A program made the translations under genes and the position numbers. Shown here one piece after another: positions 34,232 through 46,705 of a stretch of 64,000 nt of DNA. Every line of letters begins with the position of its first letter. Position 1 is the first letter of the stretch. The notes below the pieces were generated by a model, which did not search any database, was not told where the DNA came from, and saw nothing but the letters and a program-made list of their open reading frames with translations. This stretch comes from Owenia fusiformis (lineage: Eukaryota > Annelida > Polychaeta > Sabellida > Oweniidae): assembly GCA_903813345.2 (NCBI GenBank), contig CAIIXF020000001.1:8125098-8189097 (forward strand). The letters run 5' to 3'.

Positions 34232-37200
34232 ATGGAGAAGAATAATACTTGTCCTAAGCCGAAACCAGAGCGGGATTCATTGTCCAAAGAGGTACTTATT
34301 TACTATTTATATTATTTTTATATTCTTCTTAGTGTATGACCACAATTCATATCATTACTAGATTTCTTCAAATCTTTGATATGAGGTTTGAAACCCGGTT
34401 CTAAAATCAGTCGTGTTCTGACATTGGCTTTGAATTAGAATTTATTCAATTAGAATTTAATCAATTCTAGTTGAGAGCCCATGGTTCTGACAAACCATTT
34501 GTACACCAGTCAATGTTCCAAAAATCGAAGTCAGTGCTTAGACACTGGTGGATCAAGAAACTAACACGGGGGGGGGGGGAATTTCTAGTCGGCATGCGCA
34601 GAAAAATCTTTTGGGCCCATATACCAAAAATTGGGCCCAAGTTTTTGAGAATTTCAGGCCAGTGTTTTGATAACTTGGCAAATTATGCCCAAAATGTTTC
34701 GCTTTTTGAAGCACTACAAAAAACAAAGGGATGGGGGGTGGCGCAGATCCCATTGCCCACCCCCCCTTGATCCACCTCTGCTTGGAGATTGATGGTTGAA
34801 GGGTTCGGTCTTTCTCAAAAACCTCATCAATTTAGCATAGGGTGTTGATATGGTATACCCCCATAAATGTAGGCCAGATTTGCGTTTTTCTTATTTGAGA
34901 CATTCTAGATCACAATTATTAGCGATCTAGAATGTCTCAAATAACACAAATATTTGCGATCTAGAATGTCTCAAAAAAGAAAATAACCAAATCTGGCCCA
35001 CATTTACGGGGTAATACATGTATGGTACGGCCTTAATAATCTAAGGTTTCTGTAGTGACATCAATACTTATAATTGACCAATTTTCAATGTACGTGCACA
35101 TGATCAATTTTCAGTTTTGAAAGCATGTATTAATTTAGTTATAGAAATATATAAGGGTTATGTACTGGGAGGTTTCGGATATGGGGTTTATCCAGAGGGA
35201 GATATGCATATCTACCTGAGGGACCATAGGGACCGAAGGTAGATGTGCATATCTCACGAGGGATGAACCCAATATCCAAACCGACCGTATCCTATACCAA
35301 GTAGAGTTTTCAGGGGCATATGGCCGTTTCAATAGCACAAGGTGTAAATCATTTATTTGCAAAGTCATTTAATTGCATTATCGGAAGCGGGAAGATATGC
35401 ACCGGAAGCGGGAAGATATGCACCTAAGTGGGAGATATGGCGGGAGATATGGAGGTTCTGGATATGGAAACCTCAAAATCAGGATACGGGATATATCTTA
35501 CAAACTTATCTCCCTAAAACTCTACTTGGCATAGGATAATGTAGGTTATTTATATCACGTGCATTATTTATTTTCTAGTCATGAAAAAGGCCAGAATTGA
35601 CAGCTATGCAAATTAATATAAAGCATACTTGTTGTACCATACAGTCAAAAATGAATTACTGTTCTGGTTAAATTGTATTTAAAGTGTCTGTGGATCTAAA
35701 ATTCTATGGTGTCATTTTCAGGAACTCCAGTGTCGCGTGACACAGCTAGAAGCACATGTTGCACAGCTGAAAAATATCATTAAGAAGCAGCATGAGGACA
35801 AAACACGTACAACACCATCAAAGAGGAAACAAAGAGAGTTTGACTTTACAAAGTATAGTACTATATATTTCTACATGATTTCAAATTATACAATAACGGA
35901 GATGCGAGTAGGTAGTTACCAGATTCACCATCAGGTGGCTCGTTCGGGTCAGATAGCATGGCGGGTATAGTAGAAAGTTCCCTTTAACTTAAATTACATC
36001 TATTTGCGTGGTTCAATTTTCATATAACCCTTATGTATCTAATAGTTATGCAAATTAAAATATGTCCAGTAAAAGAAAATGTTATCTGTCCAATACAAGA
36101 AAAGATAATTCACTTTTTGTGATTTTCTAACATGGGGTCTATGAGGAATCAACCCGAACAAGAAGTCACATTTTCAAAAAAAATTAAATTTTCAAAGTTG
36201 ATGGACAATTTTCGAAACCATATTTCTAGATGTACATTTTCATGCAGATTTCAAATATGACATCGCTTTGACTAAATTTTGAATATTAATGACGTAAATC
36301 AAGATTATTTCTACTCGCATGTAATCTATTACATGTACACAATTACACATACTGTGAACACATGTGCATGTACATGTAGATCATTTTAAAATCATTCAAT
36401 CTTTTTGCATATCAAAGTGAACAATGTGTTGTAATATTATACATTTTATACACACTCAAGTTTAAAAGTTCTATTTGCTTTTTATACAATGCTTTCTGTT
36501 TTTTTGTTGCAATGTACTAATATTAAAATGAATAGCACATTTATTTATTGCCCTTTTTATTGACATTACCACGGGGTACCATCGAATAATTTTGGCAACG
36601 TACCGGAGAACGACATTTTACTAAGAAATGGCAATAATTTAGCACAAAATATTTTTTAACTAGAGTTCTACTTTGATTTTGACAAAAGTAAGTATTCCAT
36701 GCAATGGCTATTTCATTCATGAGTTTGTAGGAATTCTGTTGGAACCCAGTTCTGATCAAGTACGAAGTTATTGAAATCGGAGCAGTCGGACTTTACTCCG
36801 AAAGATGGTTTTTCGATTATAACTTTTTACAACATTTAAGTATAGACTTTTGAAAAAAGTACAGAATAGTCCTTAAACTATTGAATAATTCTGTTATTTC
36901 TGATTCACACGACTCTGATTTGTTTAATTAAAAAAAAAGTTTTAAAAATATTACTTAGGAACGTAACCGGAGCTGGGAACGTAACCGGAGCAGATCAGTT
37001 GAATTATATAATTTAAAAAAATAAAATATATGATTTAAAGCATATATATTAATAAATACGCATTCGAACAATCCCGTATGTTTTTAAATTAGTACAGTAT
37101 GTGCTTTAAATCACTTTTTTTTTGATTAAATAATTCAATTTCAACTGATCTGCTCCGGTTACGTTCCCAGCTCCGGTTACGTTCCTAAGTAATTTTTTTA

Positions 37201-40200
37201 AAACTTTTTTTTTAATTAAACAAATCAGAGTCGTGTGAATCAGAAATAACAGAATTATTCAAAAGTATAAGGACTATTCTGTACTTTTTTCAAAAGTCTA
37301 TACTTAAATGTTGTGAAAAGTTATAATCGAAAAACCATCTTTCGGAGTAAAGTCCGTCTGCGCCGATTTCAATAACTTCGTACTTGATCAGAACTGGGTT
37401 CCAACAGAATTCCTACAAACTCATAAATGAAATAGTTATTGCATGGAATACTTACTTTTGTCAAAATCAAAATAGAACTCTAGTTAAAAAATATATTGTG
37501 CTAAATTATTGCCATTTCTTAGTAAAATGTCGTTCTCCGGTACGTTGCCAAAATTATTCGATGGTACCCCGTGATTACTTTGCAAACATTTCAGATGTAG
37601 CAAGAGGCATGTCCTCCTGAAGATATTGTATGTAGGGTGGGACTATCATGGTTTTGCAGTGCAGGATGAAATTCCAAAGACCATAGAATCAGCATTGTTT
37701 GATGCTTTAAACAAAACAAGGTTAATCGAAAACAGGTATGTGGAGGTTGTACCCTGCGTTGTACTCATATGATTCATAATAATAATTACTTGATTAATAA
37801 AGATAATTACAGTATTTGGGACTTTTTAGCTCACATTGTATTTTTGTACATATGATTATCACATCTGTATACTTATACAGTATATATATACGTTATGTAT
37901 GCATGTTTCTTTATTGTGAATGACCAATATACTCTAGAAGGAGACGAGGAACAATTAAGTACTATCTTAGTACTATCTATAGCTATCACTCACTTGTTTT
38001 AACTTAAGTTTTCTGATTCCTGTCATGTGATAATAGTTTCATTAAATGAAGTTGAGCATTCAAACACCATGGAATTTGATATAAAGTACAATATATGTAC
38101 GAAAAGTACAGTACTGTATTTTTCTAATTTTAGGGAAACATCTAATTATCACAGGTGTGGAAGGACAGATAAAGGAGTCAGTGCATTTAGTCAGGTAAAT
38201 TATTATGGCAGAACATTTGAACAATGCCAGCTCTGTTAAACAAGAGTTCTGCACAGATTGATGAGGCTACCACTGATGCTAACACATTTAAACAAGACAT
38301 TAAATAAGAAAAGCACAATTTAAGGCTGGCACATCTAGATAAATCGAACATATTTAAAACAAAGCTGCCTACAGTTACATATTGCCTATTGCATTATAAC
38401 AAGGCTTCCCCATGGAACAAAAATTGTTTGAATTGATTATGGATCAAAAATTTGGTTGTCAAAATAAACATTTGACAATTTTCCAGGTTATATCTATTGA
38501 TCTGAGGAGTAATCTATCAGAAGGTCCAGGTGTTATAGTGCCAGAGGGTCACAATGTTAGCAACAAAAAAGGTCAGTAGGGTGTTTCTTTAATTTACAGA
38601 AAAGATGCATGTCATAATATCCTATACATATTTCCATTTAGAATTCAGGCTCTCTATGACCTTTAGCACATTACAATTATGTTCTCTAATTCCTCTGAAT
38701 TTTGCCCTTGTTGCCTACAGTCATCTTGCTTCATCAAGCTTCGGACCTCTCCTCACCTTGATTCACAACAAATTATTGGTTATACACTAAATAAACAAAC
38801 CCGAGCTGATGCGCTGTTTTGAATATCATTATCCATAGGAAGGGCCTTTGTCACCACAGCCCAGTTTTCTGTGACACGAATACATCCCTGCCTATTGTTA
38901 TTGCCTCTATCGCTTCTTTTTGATCGGGTTTTAAAGAATTCATGATCAGATGAAATTTACCGCAAATCTTTTCAAACAATTTCTCCATTTTTATTTTCTG
39001 AATATTGATTCAGGGGCCTAATTTGAATAATTTCCTCAACTTTGATTGGCACACGGGCTATCCCGCGCACTCCGTGAAGCATTTCTACAAATGAGACGCC
39101 ACATATTTCTTGGGTCTCAAGTTTGTCATATGAACCCACAGGATAGAACATAGAGATTGAGCATGGGAACTGACGATGGCCTACAGTATCAATACACTTT
39201 CTTTTCCATAATGCAAGAGCCAAAAATCGTTCATATCATTCAGTTAATTGCCATTTAGAAATCATTTGGAAATCAGTGCATGCACCCTTGGTATTAGAGA
39301 TTTTGCAACTCACTTATAGCATGTTTATTATCCCATCGAACGAAGTTCGGAGGGATATAGGGAACGCCTCCGTCCGTCCGTCCGTACACAGTCCGTCCGT
39401 ACGTCCGTACGTCTGTCCATCCGTCCGTCCGGGCAATAACTCAAATACCGTTGGCCCGATTTTGTTCATATTTTGTACACATATACCCTATGGGAATAGA
39501 AGTTCTGCTCAAAAGCCGATTTTCAAAATGGCCGCTCATTTCAAAATGGCGGCCATTTTAGTGCCGATTTTACAGTAATTTAGGTGCAATATGTAAAACT
39601 GTAATAGCAATATGTTTTAAATGTAAAAAAATTATAAAGGACATTAATAAAGCTACAAATTTAGATATTAAAAAAGCACATGGCAGCCATCTTGAAAAAT
39701 AGCGGCCTTTACTTGTTATTTTACGATTTTTGCTGTAACTCGAAAAGTAGTGGAGCGATTTTGTTCATATTTGGTATGTGAATACTATAAACATTGCACA
39801 CTGTCTAAAGACACTTTTGGTAGAAGGCGGCCATTTTGAAAAATGGCCGCCATTTTAACGTATTTTACTATAACTCAAAAAGTAGTGGAGTGATTTTGTT
39901 CATATTTGGTATGTGAATACTATAAGCATGGCACACTGTCCTATGACACTTTTGGTTGAAGGTGGCCATTTTGATAAAAATTTTGAAAAATGGCCGCCAT
40001 TTTAACGTATTTTACTATAACTCGAAAAGTAGTAGAGCGATTTTGTTTATATTTGGTATGTGAATACTATAAGCGTGGCACACTGTCTAATGACACTTTC
40101 GGTAGAAGGTGGCCATTTTGAAAAATGGCCCCATTTTAACGTATTTTACTATAACTTGAAAAGTAGTTCAGCGATTTTGTTCATATTTGGTATGTTTCAT

Positions 40201-43200
40201 ATTTTATATGTGAATACTATAAGCATGGCACACTGTCTAATGACACTTTGGGTAGTAGGCGGCCATTTTGAAAAATGGCCACCATTTTTACGTTTTTTAC
40301 TTTAACTTGAAAAGTAGTGAAGCGATTTTGTTCATATTTAATATGTCAATACTCATGAGCCTTGCACACTGTCTCATGACACTTCGGATCGTAGGCGGCC
40401 ATTTTAAAAAATGGCTGTCATTTTTACATTCTTTACTATAACTTGAAAAGTAGTGGAGCGATTTTGTTCATTTTGATATGTGAATACTCTAAGCATGGCA
40501 CATTGTCTTTACAAGTACATGTGTGCGATTTTTCAAAAATTTTATAGGTGGCTACTTAAAAGCATATTATTTCTTCTGATGACAACTTGGCTAGTGAGCA
40601 ACCATTTTGAAAATGGTGGCCTTTCTGGTGTGTTGTTTTATGATATTTGTTATATATTTCTTTTGTAAAAATGCCAGCCATTTCTGTTCGATGGGATTTG
40701 CTACGCTTTGGCGTTGCCGTTGTTCTGGTTATTATATTCCTTTATAACTTATGAGGCGTTTGATTACGTCACCTTTTATTGCACAGCTCTATATTTCCAT
40801 ACATGTGATAATCTTATAAATTGTTGTCTTTAAGTAAGGGCGTCATACTTACTTATGGACATACATGTATAGAGCTAGAGCTGCGTAATAAATGATAACA
40901 TAGTCAAATGCTTCATACACTGTAAGTTATATGTTTTACGGAAATAATAAACATGCTATTAGTGAGTTGCAGAATCTCTCTATTTTCTGAGAAGAAGCCT
41001 TGTTTAAAAAGTCTGCTATGAAATTTAGAAGTTTGGATTGAATTTTTTTGGCATATATAATAAGTTATAGTACTTTAACCCATTCAGTTATATTGTTATT
41101 TGTGTTGTAGGCAACGGGAAGGAAGAGATCCAATATATGAAAATCCTGAACAAGGTACTTCCACCAGAAATTAGAGTTTTAGCCTGGAGTCCTGTGGAAC
41201 CAGACTTCAGTGCAAGGTATGAAATATAAACTTATACCTTGAGTGCAGGTATGAAATATAAACTCATACCTTCAGTGCAGGTATGAAATATAAACTTATA
41301 CCTTCAGTGCTGGTATGCAGTGTGAACCTAGTTCAAGGTATGCAATGGAGACCTTTAGTTTAAGTTAAATTGAAAAAAAACTGTTTGAAAATGACTTTAG
41401 ATTATCTGCTTGAAATGGGCTTCTTAGCCTTTTGCAGATTATTGACATGTGTTATATTAAGCAACAGATTATATTTCAATGATTACAGGGTGAGCCAAAA
41501 AAGGTAACCCAACCAAATGTTTGTTGATAACTCAGTCATTCAGCATGGGTTTAAATTATGTTTGGCACAATTAGACCTTGTTCAATGTCCTTTCCCTCTA
41601 CTGAGTTTCAGTGGTCTATCTCTAAATGTCACGATTTTATGGCCATTTACAAAACATACTCCAAGTGCTGGATACTGAATGACTGAGTTTCCCTTATTTG
41701 GCTCACCCTGTACAAAATGATATCCCAAGAAAAGATGGATGATTTACCTGCACATCTATACTTTTCTGTTGCATATTTCAGATTTGACTGTAAAGAGAGG
41801 ACATACAAATATTTCTTTCCAAGAGGGGACATGGATATCGAGGTACAGTTTAACAGGGTTACATTATGGAAGGTTTTGGATATGGCTTATATCCTGTGGG
41901 AAATATAGTCATGGGATATAATACATACACATATATCTTCAAGTGAGACGTATTTCATTGAACCTTATGTCATCAAAACAAAATCAAAATTTGAAGCAAA
42001 TACAAAGGTCAGGTTTTTGACATGAATATAGAATACATGGTGGGTCAAGAATGGTGTGCACTTTTATATTATCATATTATGTGGACAAACATAATTGGTC
42101 CTACTCTGTTTTAGATAATGCGGGTGGCTGGTCAAAAACTGGTGGGTACCCATGATTTCAGAAACCTCTGCAAGATGGATGTCGGAAATGGAGTTGTTAC
42201 TTTCATGCGCCGTATCATGAGCGTTAACATAGAAGAGGAGGATCCCAGCCCCACCAGGTAAAACTATTTCTAAATTAATGTTCGTTAAAAATATATTGAC
42301 GAACACATTTGTATAAATGTGCACAACAGCCAGTTTAGACTGGAGGCTAGAAGTTAATTTGATGATGGTTTGTTCACCACAGATTGGATGGCTATCGGAT
42401 GTGTACATTAACAGTCGTTGGCCAGGCTTTCCTGTGGCACCAGATCCGTTGCATTGTAGCAGTGCTGGCCCTCATAGGTCAAGGTAAAGAGAAAGCAGAG
42501 GTAAGAGACTAGGGAGTATTTGAATATGTATAGCACTTCATAATACAATGAAGATACAGTTAACCTTCACATGACAGGATGAAAATGTATAATTTCGCAA
42601 AATCAAGATCATTTATTTGGGTCTTCCAGTCTTGATCGACAGGAGCTCAAACATTAACAATCCATCCCATTATTAGTTTGGTAACAATACCCTGTACAGT
42701 GACCAATTTCCATATCATTCGTAATATGTTATATATTTGTTCATTGTTACATGGGCAGTGATATGACTAGGCCCTTTTTTGGCCTTTCATGATATACATG
42801 GGCAATTAATGGAATCATTTCCACGTTTGAAGCTGATCTGGAGGCAGAGAGCAAAATGTAAAATGTATCTCGACATAGAACACTTATATGGGAGCTCCAA
42901 ACAGCATAACGGTCACACCACTGTGTATTTGCATCCAATTTTCAAACACTCAGGTGTATAATTAAGATGTGTGTGTTTTCAGGTGGTAGATGAGTTATTA
43001 GATGTAGAGAACAACCCACGTAAACCTCAATACACTATGGCTCTTGGTAAGTAACATAGAATGAAAGAGAATAATGTGTTGTAGTTAGTAGTCATATTTC
43101 AAATTCACCAATCTCAACTACAGTTAAGTCAAAGATGCAAAGGATAATTATACAGTATACTCGGAAGATCAAAATATAGCATTCCAATACCTTCTAAAAT

Positions 43201-44706
43201 ATTCTTGAAGTTTAGAAATAATTGTTATACTTTTACATAATGTAGTATGTTGGAGCCTTATATCCAAAAAGATAAATCAAAGGTTTAATCAGTAACTTAA
43301 AATTTAATGTTTATTTCCAGAGCTTCCATTGAACTTGTATGAATGTCAGTATGAAGATGTCACGTGGCACTATGATCACATATCACATGGTGACACCTTA
43401 AAACATCTTCAGAATCTCTGGGCAACCCATGCAATCAAGTAATTATATGATAACTAATAATCTTGAAGAATATCATTTTGATGCATTTTATGAACATGTG
43501 AATTAGTATATTTATATGATATAAGCATTTGTGTATGATAGTGTAAATGCATATAATAAAATGCAAACTGTTTTTCTTTAGACTAAATAAAATGATTTCT
43601 AAAAAAGAAACTAAATTGTTCAGTTAACCGGAAACTTCTTGTCCCATGTTCTAAAAAGTCCATTGCTACAATAATTTTCCATGGAACTTTCCAGACTGGT
43701 AATATAAAGATTTATTTTCATGTTCAACATTATTCCAGGACCACCATGATAAAAAATATGCTTGATGACCTTGCTAAAGTACCAGTGGCACTAAAAGATG
43801 GCACTGAACTAGGTAAACTAAATAAACCCAAAGCCTCATATAAATAATGCAAGCATGTAAGCAATAAATATCACGTTACATAAATTCTTCTTATCTTTTC
43901 TTGTGTAACTACAAAATTGTTCAGTTCTACTCTCAAATGAATGCTACTCTCTACTCTTTTCCCTTTGACTCATATAATTGATAAAATGTATTTTCCAAAA
44001 CCAAATCTGCCTATGAAATGACTGCATGCATGAGCATTGTAATTTATTAAGTCTGGGAAAATCTTATTTTTTCCTATAGAGCCTGTTACTGTTAAGTGCC
44101 AATCAGACTGCCTTCTACCTGGAAACAAACCTAGAACATACCAACCACTACTAACCAGGCACACATGTGGTATGTATATGTTTGTACATTGAAGCACATT
44201 TATGAAAAAGTACAAATATCTACTATTAGTAATAGCTTAAAATCTAAGGGTTCACAAATTCCAATTTGTTTTCATATTTCATTAGTTCTGTACTGAACTG
44301 GTTCCATACGTCAAATATTCACAATTCAATAATTTTGAAAAATATCATGAATTGTAGGATTTCTCATCCTCTCCATATGGAATAGTATTCTCCCCAAGGA
44401 ATAGCCACTTATGTGTAGATTCAGCTCCATCATGTTTTAACATAATTAATTAAAGTATTCTATGTGAGGTGAAATTGTAATTGAATAAATAATTTATTTA
44501 CTAGTATTTATGGCCTTGACTAACTGCAATCCAAGGTTTTATTGTACTTTATGATAGATATTGATCTTATTTAGAAATGTCACATACCTAATTGCATTCA
44601 ACTTGTTGTTTTTCCAGAGAGCTTAGAGGAGAGGATCGAGTATTATGCAAAACGAAGGAAACTAAACACTTCCTCCACACCAGAGACTATAGAGGATAAA
44701 ACCTGA
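34232..44706 (+). CDS. PUS3: tRNA pseudouridine(38/39) synthase PUS3 (Deg1)
   Basis: Converts uridine 38/39 in the tRNA anticodon arm to pseudouridine. Fourteen exons join in frame: 34232-34291, 35722-35852, 37595-37735, 38134-38194, 38487-38571, 41111-41216, 41782-41842, 42115-42257, 42383-42500, 42983-43046, 43321-43438, 43739-43812, 44080-44169 and 44618-44706. They give 446 residues (human 481). The N-terminus is a short coiled coil (TQLEAHVAQLKNIIKKQ) and a basic stretch. The catalytic Asp is D123 in YHRCGRTDKGVSAF. Other TruA-family blocks are LYVGWDYHGFAVQ, ERTYKYFFPRGD, GTHDFRNLCKMDVGNG and VVGQAFLWHQIRCIVAVLAL. The start chosen is the only ATG in frame with exon 2 after a stop-rich upstream region. 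AATAAA follows 20 nt after the stop, at 44727-44732. The gene is complete and all junctions keep the frame. Confidence 0.94.
34543..34778. mobile_element. hAT-like MITE in PUS3 intron 1
   Basis: The ends CACTGGTGGATCAAG and the complement of GAGGTGGATCAAGG are inverted repeats. The eight bases flanking them agree in seven positions (TGCTTAGA and TGCTTGGA), which suits the 8-bp duplication of hAT elements. Poly-G runs lie just inside both ends. Confidence 0.65.
34855..35020. repeat. Inverted-repeat element in PUS3 intron 1
   Basis: CCATAAATGTAGGCCAGATT pairs with AATCTGGCCCACATTTACGG. Inside, GATCTAGAATGTCTCAAA occurs in three copies, one of them inverted. Confidence 0.5.
35140..35540. repeat. 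Imperfect inverted repeat with GGAGATATG motifs, PUS3 intron 1
   Basis: ACCAAGTAGAGTTTT near 35300 pairs with AAACTCTACTTGGC near 35518. Many copies of AGATATGC/GGAGATATGG lie between and around them. It is probably a decayed non-coding element; the borders are uncertain. Confidence 0.4.
36570..37573. mobile_element. 1,004-bp palindromic element ending 21 bp before PUS3 exon 3
   Basis: Two arms of about 430 bp are near-perfect inverted copies, starting CACGGGGTACCATCGAATAA at 36570 and ending in the complement at 37573. The centre is near 37065. ATTAC lies directly before (36565-36569) and after (37574-37578), a 5-bp target duplication. Both arms contain CGGAGCTGGGAACGTAACCG near the centre. 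Mirror-image frames of about 72 codons in the arms are not genes. Confidence 0.85.
38715..38765. repeat. Short dispersed repeat shared with 58843-58885
   Basis: CATCTTGCTTCATCAAGCTT followed by CGGACCT occurs at both places in the same orientation. Only about 40 bp are shared. Confidence 0.45.
38820..39223 (-). pseudogene. RecQ-type helicase fragment, antisense in PUS3 intron 5
   Basis: On the minus strand, about 38985-38850 reads a peptide with LKPDQKEAIEA and GRDVFVSQKTG, followed by a stop. This resembles the N-terminal region of RecQ-like helicases just before their TG-x-GKS nucleotide-binding loop, which is missing here. Directly upstream (39223-38972) is an 83-codon open frame with no recognised domain that may belong to the same relic. 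It looks like a truncated retro- or transposon-borne copy, not a working gene. Confidence 0.35.
39330..40697. mobile_element. 1.37-kb element with ~130-150 bp tandem units, PUS3 intron 5
   Basis: It is bounded by the inverted 12-mer ATCCCATCGAAC (39330-39341) and GTTCGATGGGAT (40686-40697). Near the left end is a run of CCGTCCGT units. About six tandem units follow (39715-40560), each with AAAAGTAGTGGAGCGATTTT, GGCACACTGTCTAATGACAC and ATGGCCGCCATTTT. It is a non-autonomous element or composite satellite. The open frames inside reflect the repeat period. Confidence 0.65.
41205..41340. repeat. 32-bp tandem repeat spanning the PUS3 exon 6 donor
   Basis: The last ten coding bases of exon 6 and its donor (TTCAGTGCAAGGTATGAAAT) are repeated downstream with a 32-bp period. 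Two further copies carry an intact GTATGA donor and a fourth carries GTATGC. The first unit is the authentic junction at 41216/41217. Confidence 0.8.
41400..41455. repeat. Solo fragment of the promoter inverted-repeat family
   Basis: It matches 33718-33765 over about 45 bp (ATCTGCTT, ATGGGCTT, TTAGCCTTTTGCAGATTA, TGACAT). No partner arm was seen nearby. Confidence 0.6.
41484..41712. mobile_element. Tc1/mariner-type MITE in PUS3 intron 6
   Basis: A 229-bp element with terminal inverted repeats ACAGGGTGAGCCAAA, flanked by TA on both sides. The arms share further subterminal text (AACTCAGTCATTCAG with its complement). There is no coding content. Confidence 0.75.
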
Positions 44707-46514
44707 GAAAATGAAATATGTTGATTAATAAACTGAGAATTGTTTGAAAAGCTACCAAGATGAGACTGAAGCAATTGTGAAAACAAGTTATGTTATGATT
44801 GGACTATAGTAGTATTGTGAACTTTGTGTCAAGTATGCTGATTGCATTTTTGTACATGTTGCCAAAGAAATACAATTGTATTGATACAATACAACTCATA
44901 AACTTTTGCTTTATTGAATTACCTGTAATCATATTGTTGTTAATAAGTGTGTTTATCTGATGTCGTAATGATATTCGGTTTGTTGATCCAGAAAATCTCG
45001 AATTCTGTTTTTGAGGTACTTGCTTTGAGAAATTGCTAGATGAATAGGCGCACGACATGGTAAATTAGGTTAGGTATTCTAGAATTTTTTTTGAACTGAT
45101 ACCCTGTGTGCAGAGTCTAGTTAAACTACGAACGACGAAGCTTTCTTTTAAGAAATGAAGTCAAACGAATGCAAAGGCTAGTAAAAATGCTAATCGTGCA
45201 AAAGTCAATGTTTTTGCTATAAATCAGTCAACAATGGTCTAGACGACCTGAAATAAATACTTATAAGTCCCCTTATTATCACAAAACTAATGCCATCTCA
45301 ATCTAGAGTTTAGATTTGACCTGCGACGCCTTCAGTGACCTTCGTAAGGTGGTAACATTTTGTCCTGTTAATGCCTTGTTATTTTTTAATTAAATTGCTC
45401 AGAACGGTCGATTTAAAACTCAATTTGAAGAGCAGATATTTTCTATGTCACATACTGCATTCTAAACCCAATCCAAACGAATTATTATCCAACAATGAAG
45501 TTCGGTCAGGATAAACAGAAGCCGATAATCTGTCTGTCCGTCCGTGCATTAATCTTACCGGTTTTTACACAGAAACATCTAAGTTTTGGTTTTATGAATT
45601 ACAAGACATCCCTCCATTAGTCAGCTCTCTGTTCATTTGTGTCCGGGTGATTACTCAAATACCTGCTGACAGATCGGGCTCAAAATGCATAGATCTATCA
45701 GATTTTCTGATATGGCGTCACATCATGGGTATAAGATTTGCCAAAAATGATACAAAATGAAGAGTGATTTGAGAAATATGTTTTTTTCAATGGGATATGC
45801 TACTCCTGAGAGTTGTTGTTTTTTAACGTGTTCAAGTTTTATAACTTAAGTTCATTAATTTTACAGTCACATCCAGATGTGTTTTCAATATAATAGAGTT
45901 GAATAGAAACGTCAGCTATGAAATACATGAACAAGGACAAGGAATGTCCTTTTATTGGACTTTTTAAAAATCCAAATACACAGAGACAAAAGAGTCTTAT
46001 TAAAACAAAGAAATGTGGGATAAATTGCTGTAGGCAAAATTTTTGTTTTTCAGCAATCTGAGAAAATATTTTTAAACTACTCTGAACACTTGGATCGATA
46101 AGCATGTTTCGTACTTATATAACTGAATTTTGTTTTTTATTCATTTTATCACATTTAATTATAAGGTGTTATTATTCCAGACCAAACAAAAAGTACACGT
46201 ATTACATCTAATGTCATGGCAATAAAGCACATCGCTTACACATCTAACTTTATTAGCGGGCCATTATACTTTGATTTGGCATTTGGTTACTTTTGATGTA
46301 AAAACTTATCGTTATTTGTTATTCTTATTATGCAATTAGCTTATAAAAATATCCTTAGGCATTTGCAGAAGAAAAATGACACATGGCCAGAATTGAGGTG
46401 TGACTGATAATAAAAATATTTCTCATCAGAAATTTCAAGGCAATTTGGTGTATTTTAATTATAATTTATAGCATCAATTTTGCAAAATTTTGCATCACAA
46501 GTTTGAAGTTACAT

Positions 46515-46705
46515 TGTCCAAGCTACTGTCTCCAAGTTAGAGTCTCCAAGCTACAATCTCCAAGCTATAGTCTCCAAGCTACTGCGTTCATTCTACAGTT
46601 GTCAAGTTACTGTTTCCAAGGTGTTTAAGATGCCGTTTCCAAGCTACTGTCTCCAAGTTACTGTTTCCAAGGGTCTATTTCCAACGTCTCCAGGCTACCG
46701 TGCTC
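46515..46705. repeat. 15-bp minisatellite
   Basis: About a dozen imperfect copies of a unit reading CTCCAAGCTACTGTC, some with one-base slips. Confidence 0.7.

Noticed and set aside
36541-37620. Two 72-78 codon frames with almost the same peptide on opposite strands
   Set aside because: They lie in the two arms of the 1-kb palindrome and are the same repeat read twice.
39360-39430. CCGTCCGT-type short tandem run as a CRISPR-like array
   Set aside because: This is eukaryotic DNA with no regular repeat-spacer structure. It is a simple sequence inside a mobile element.
39276-40668. Several 62-100 codon frames
   Set aside because: They follow the period of the tandem units in the PUS3 intron element and have no domain content.
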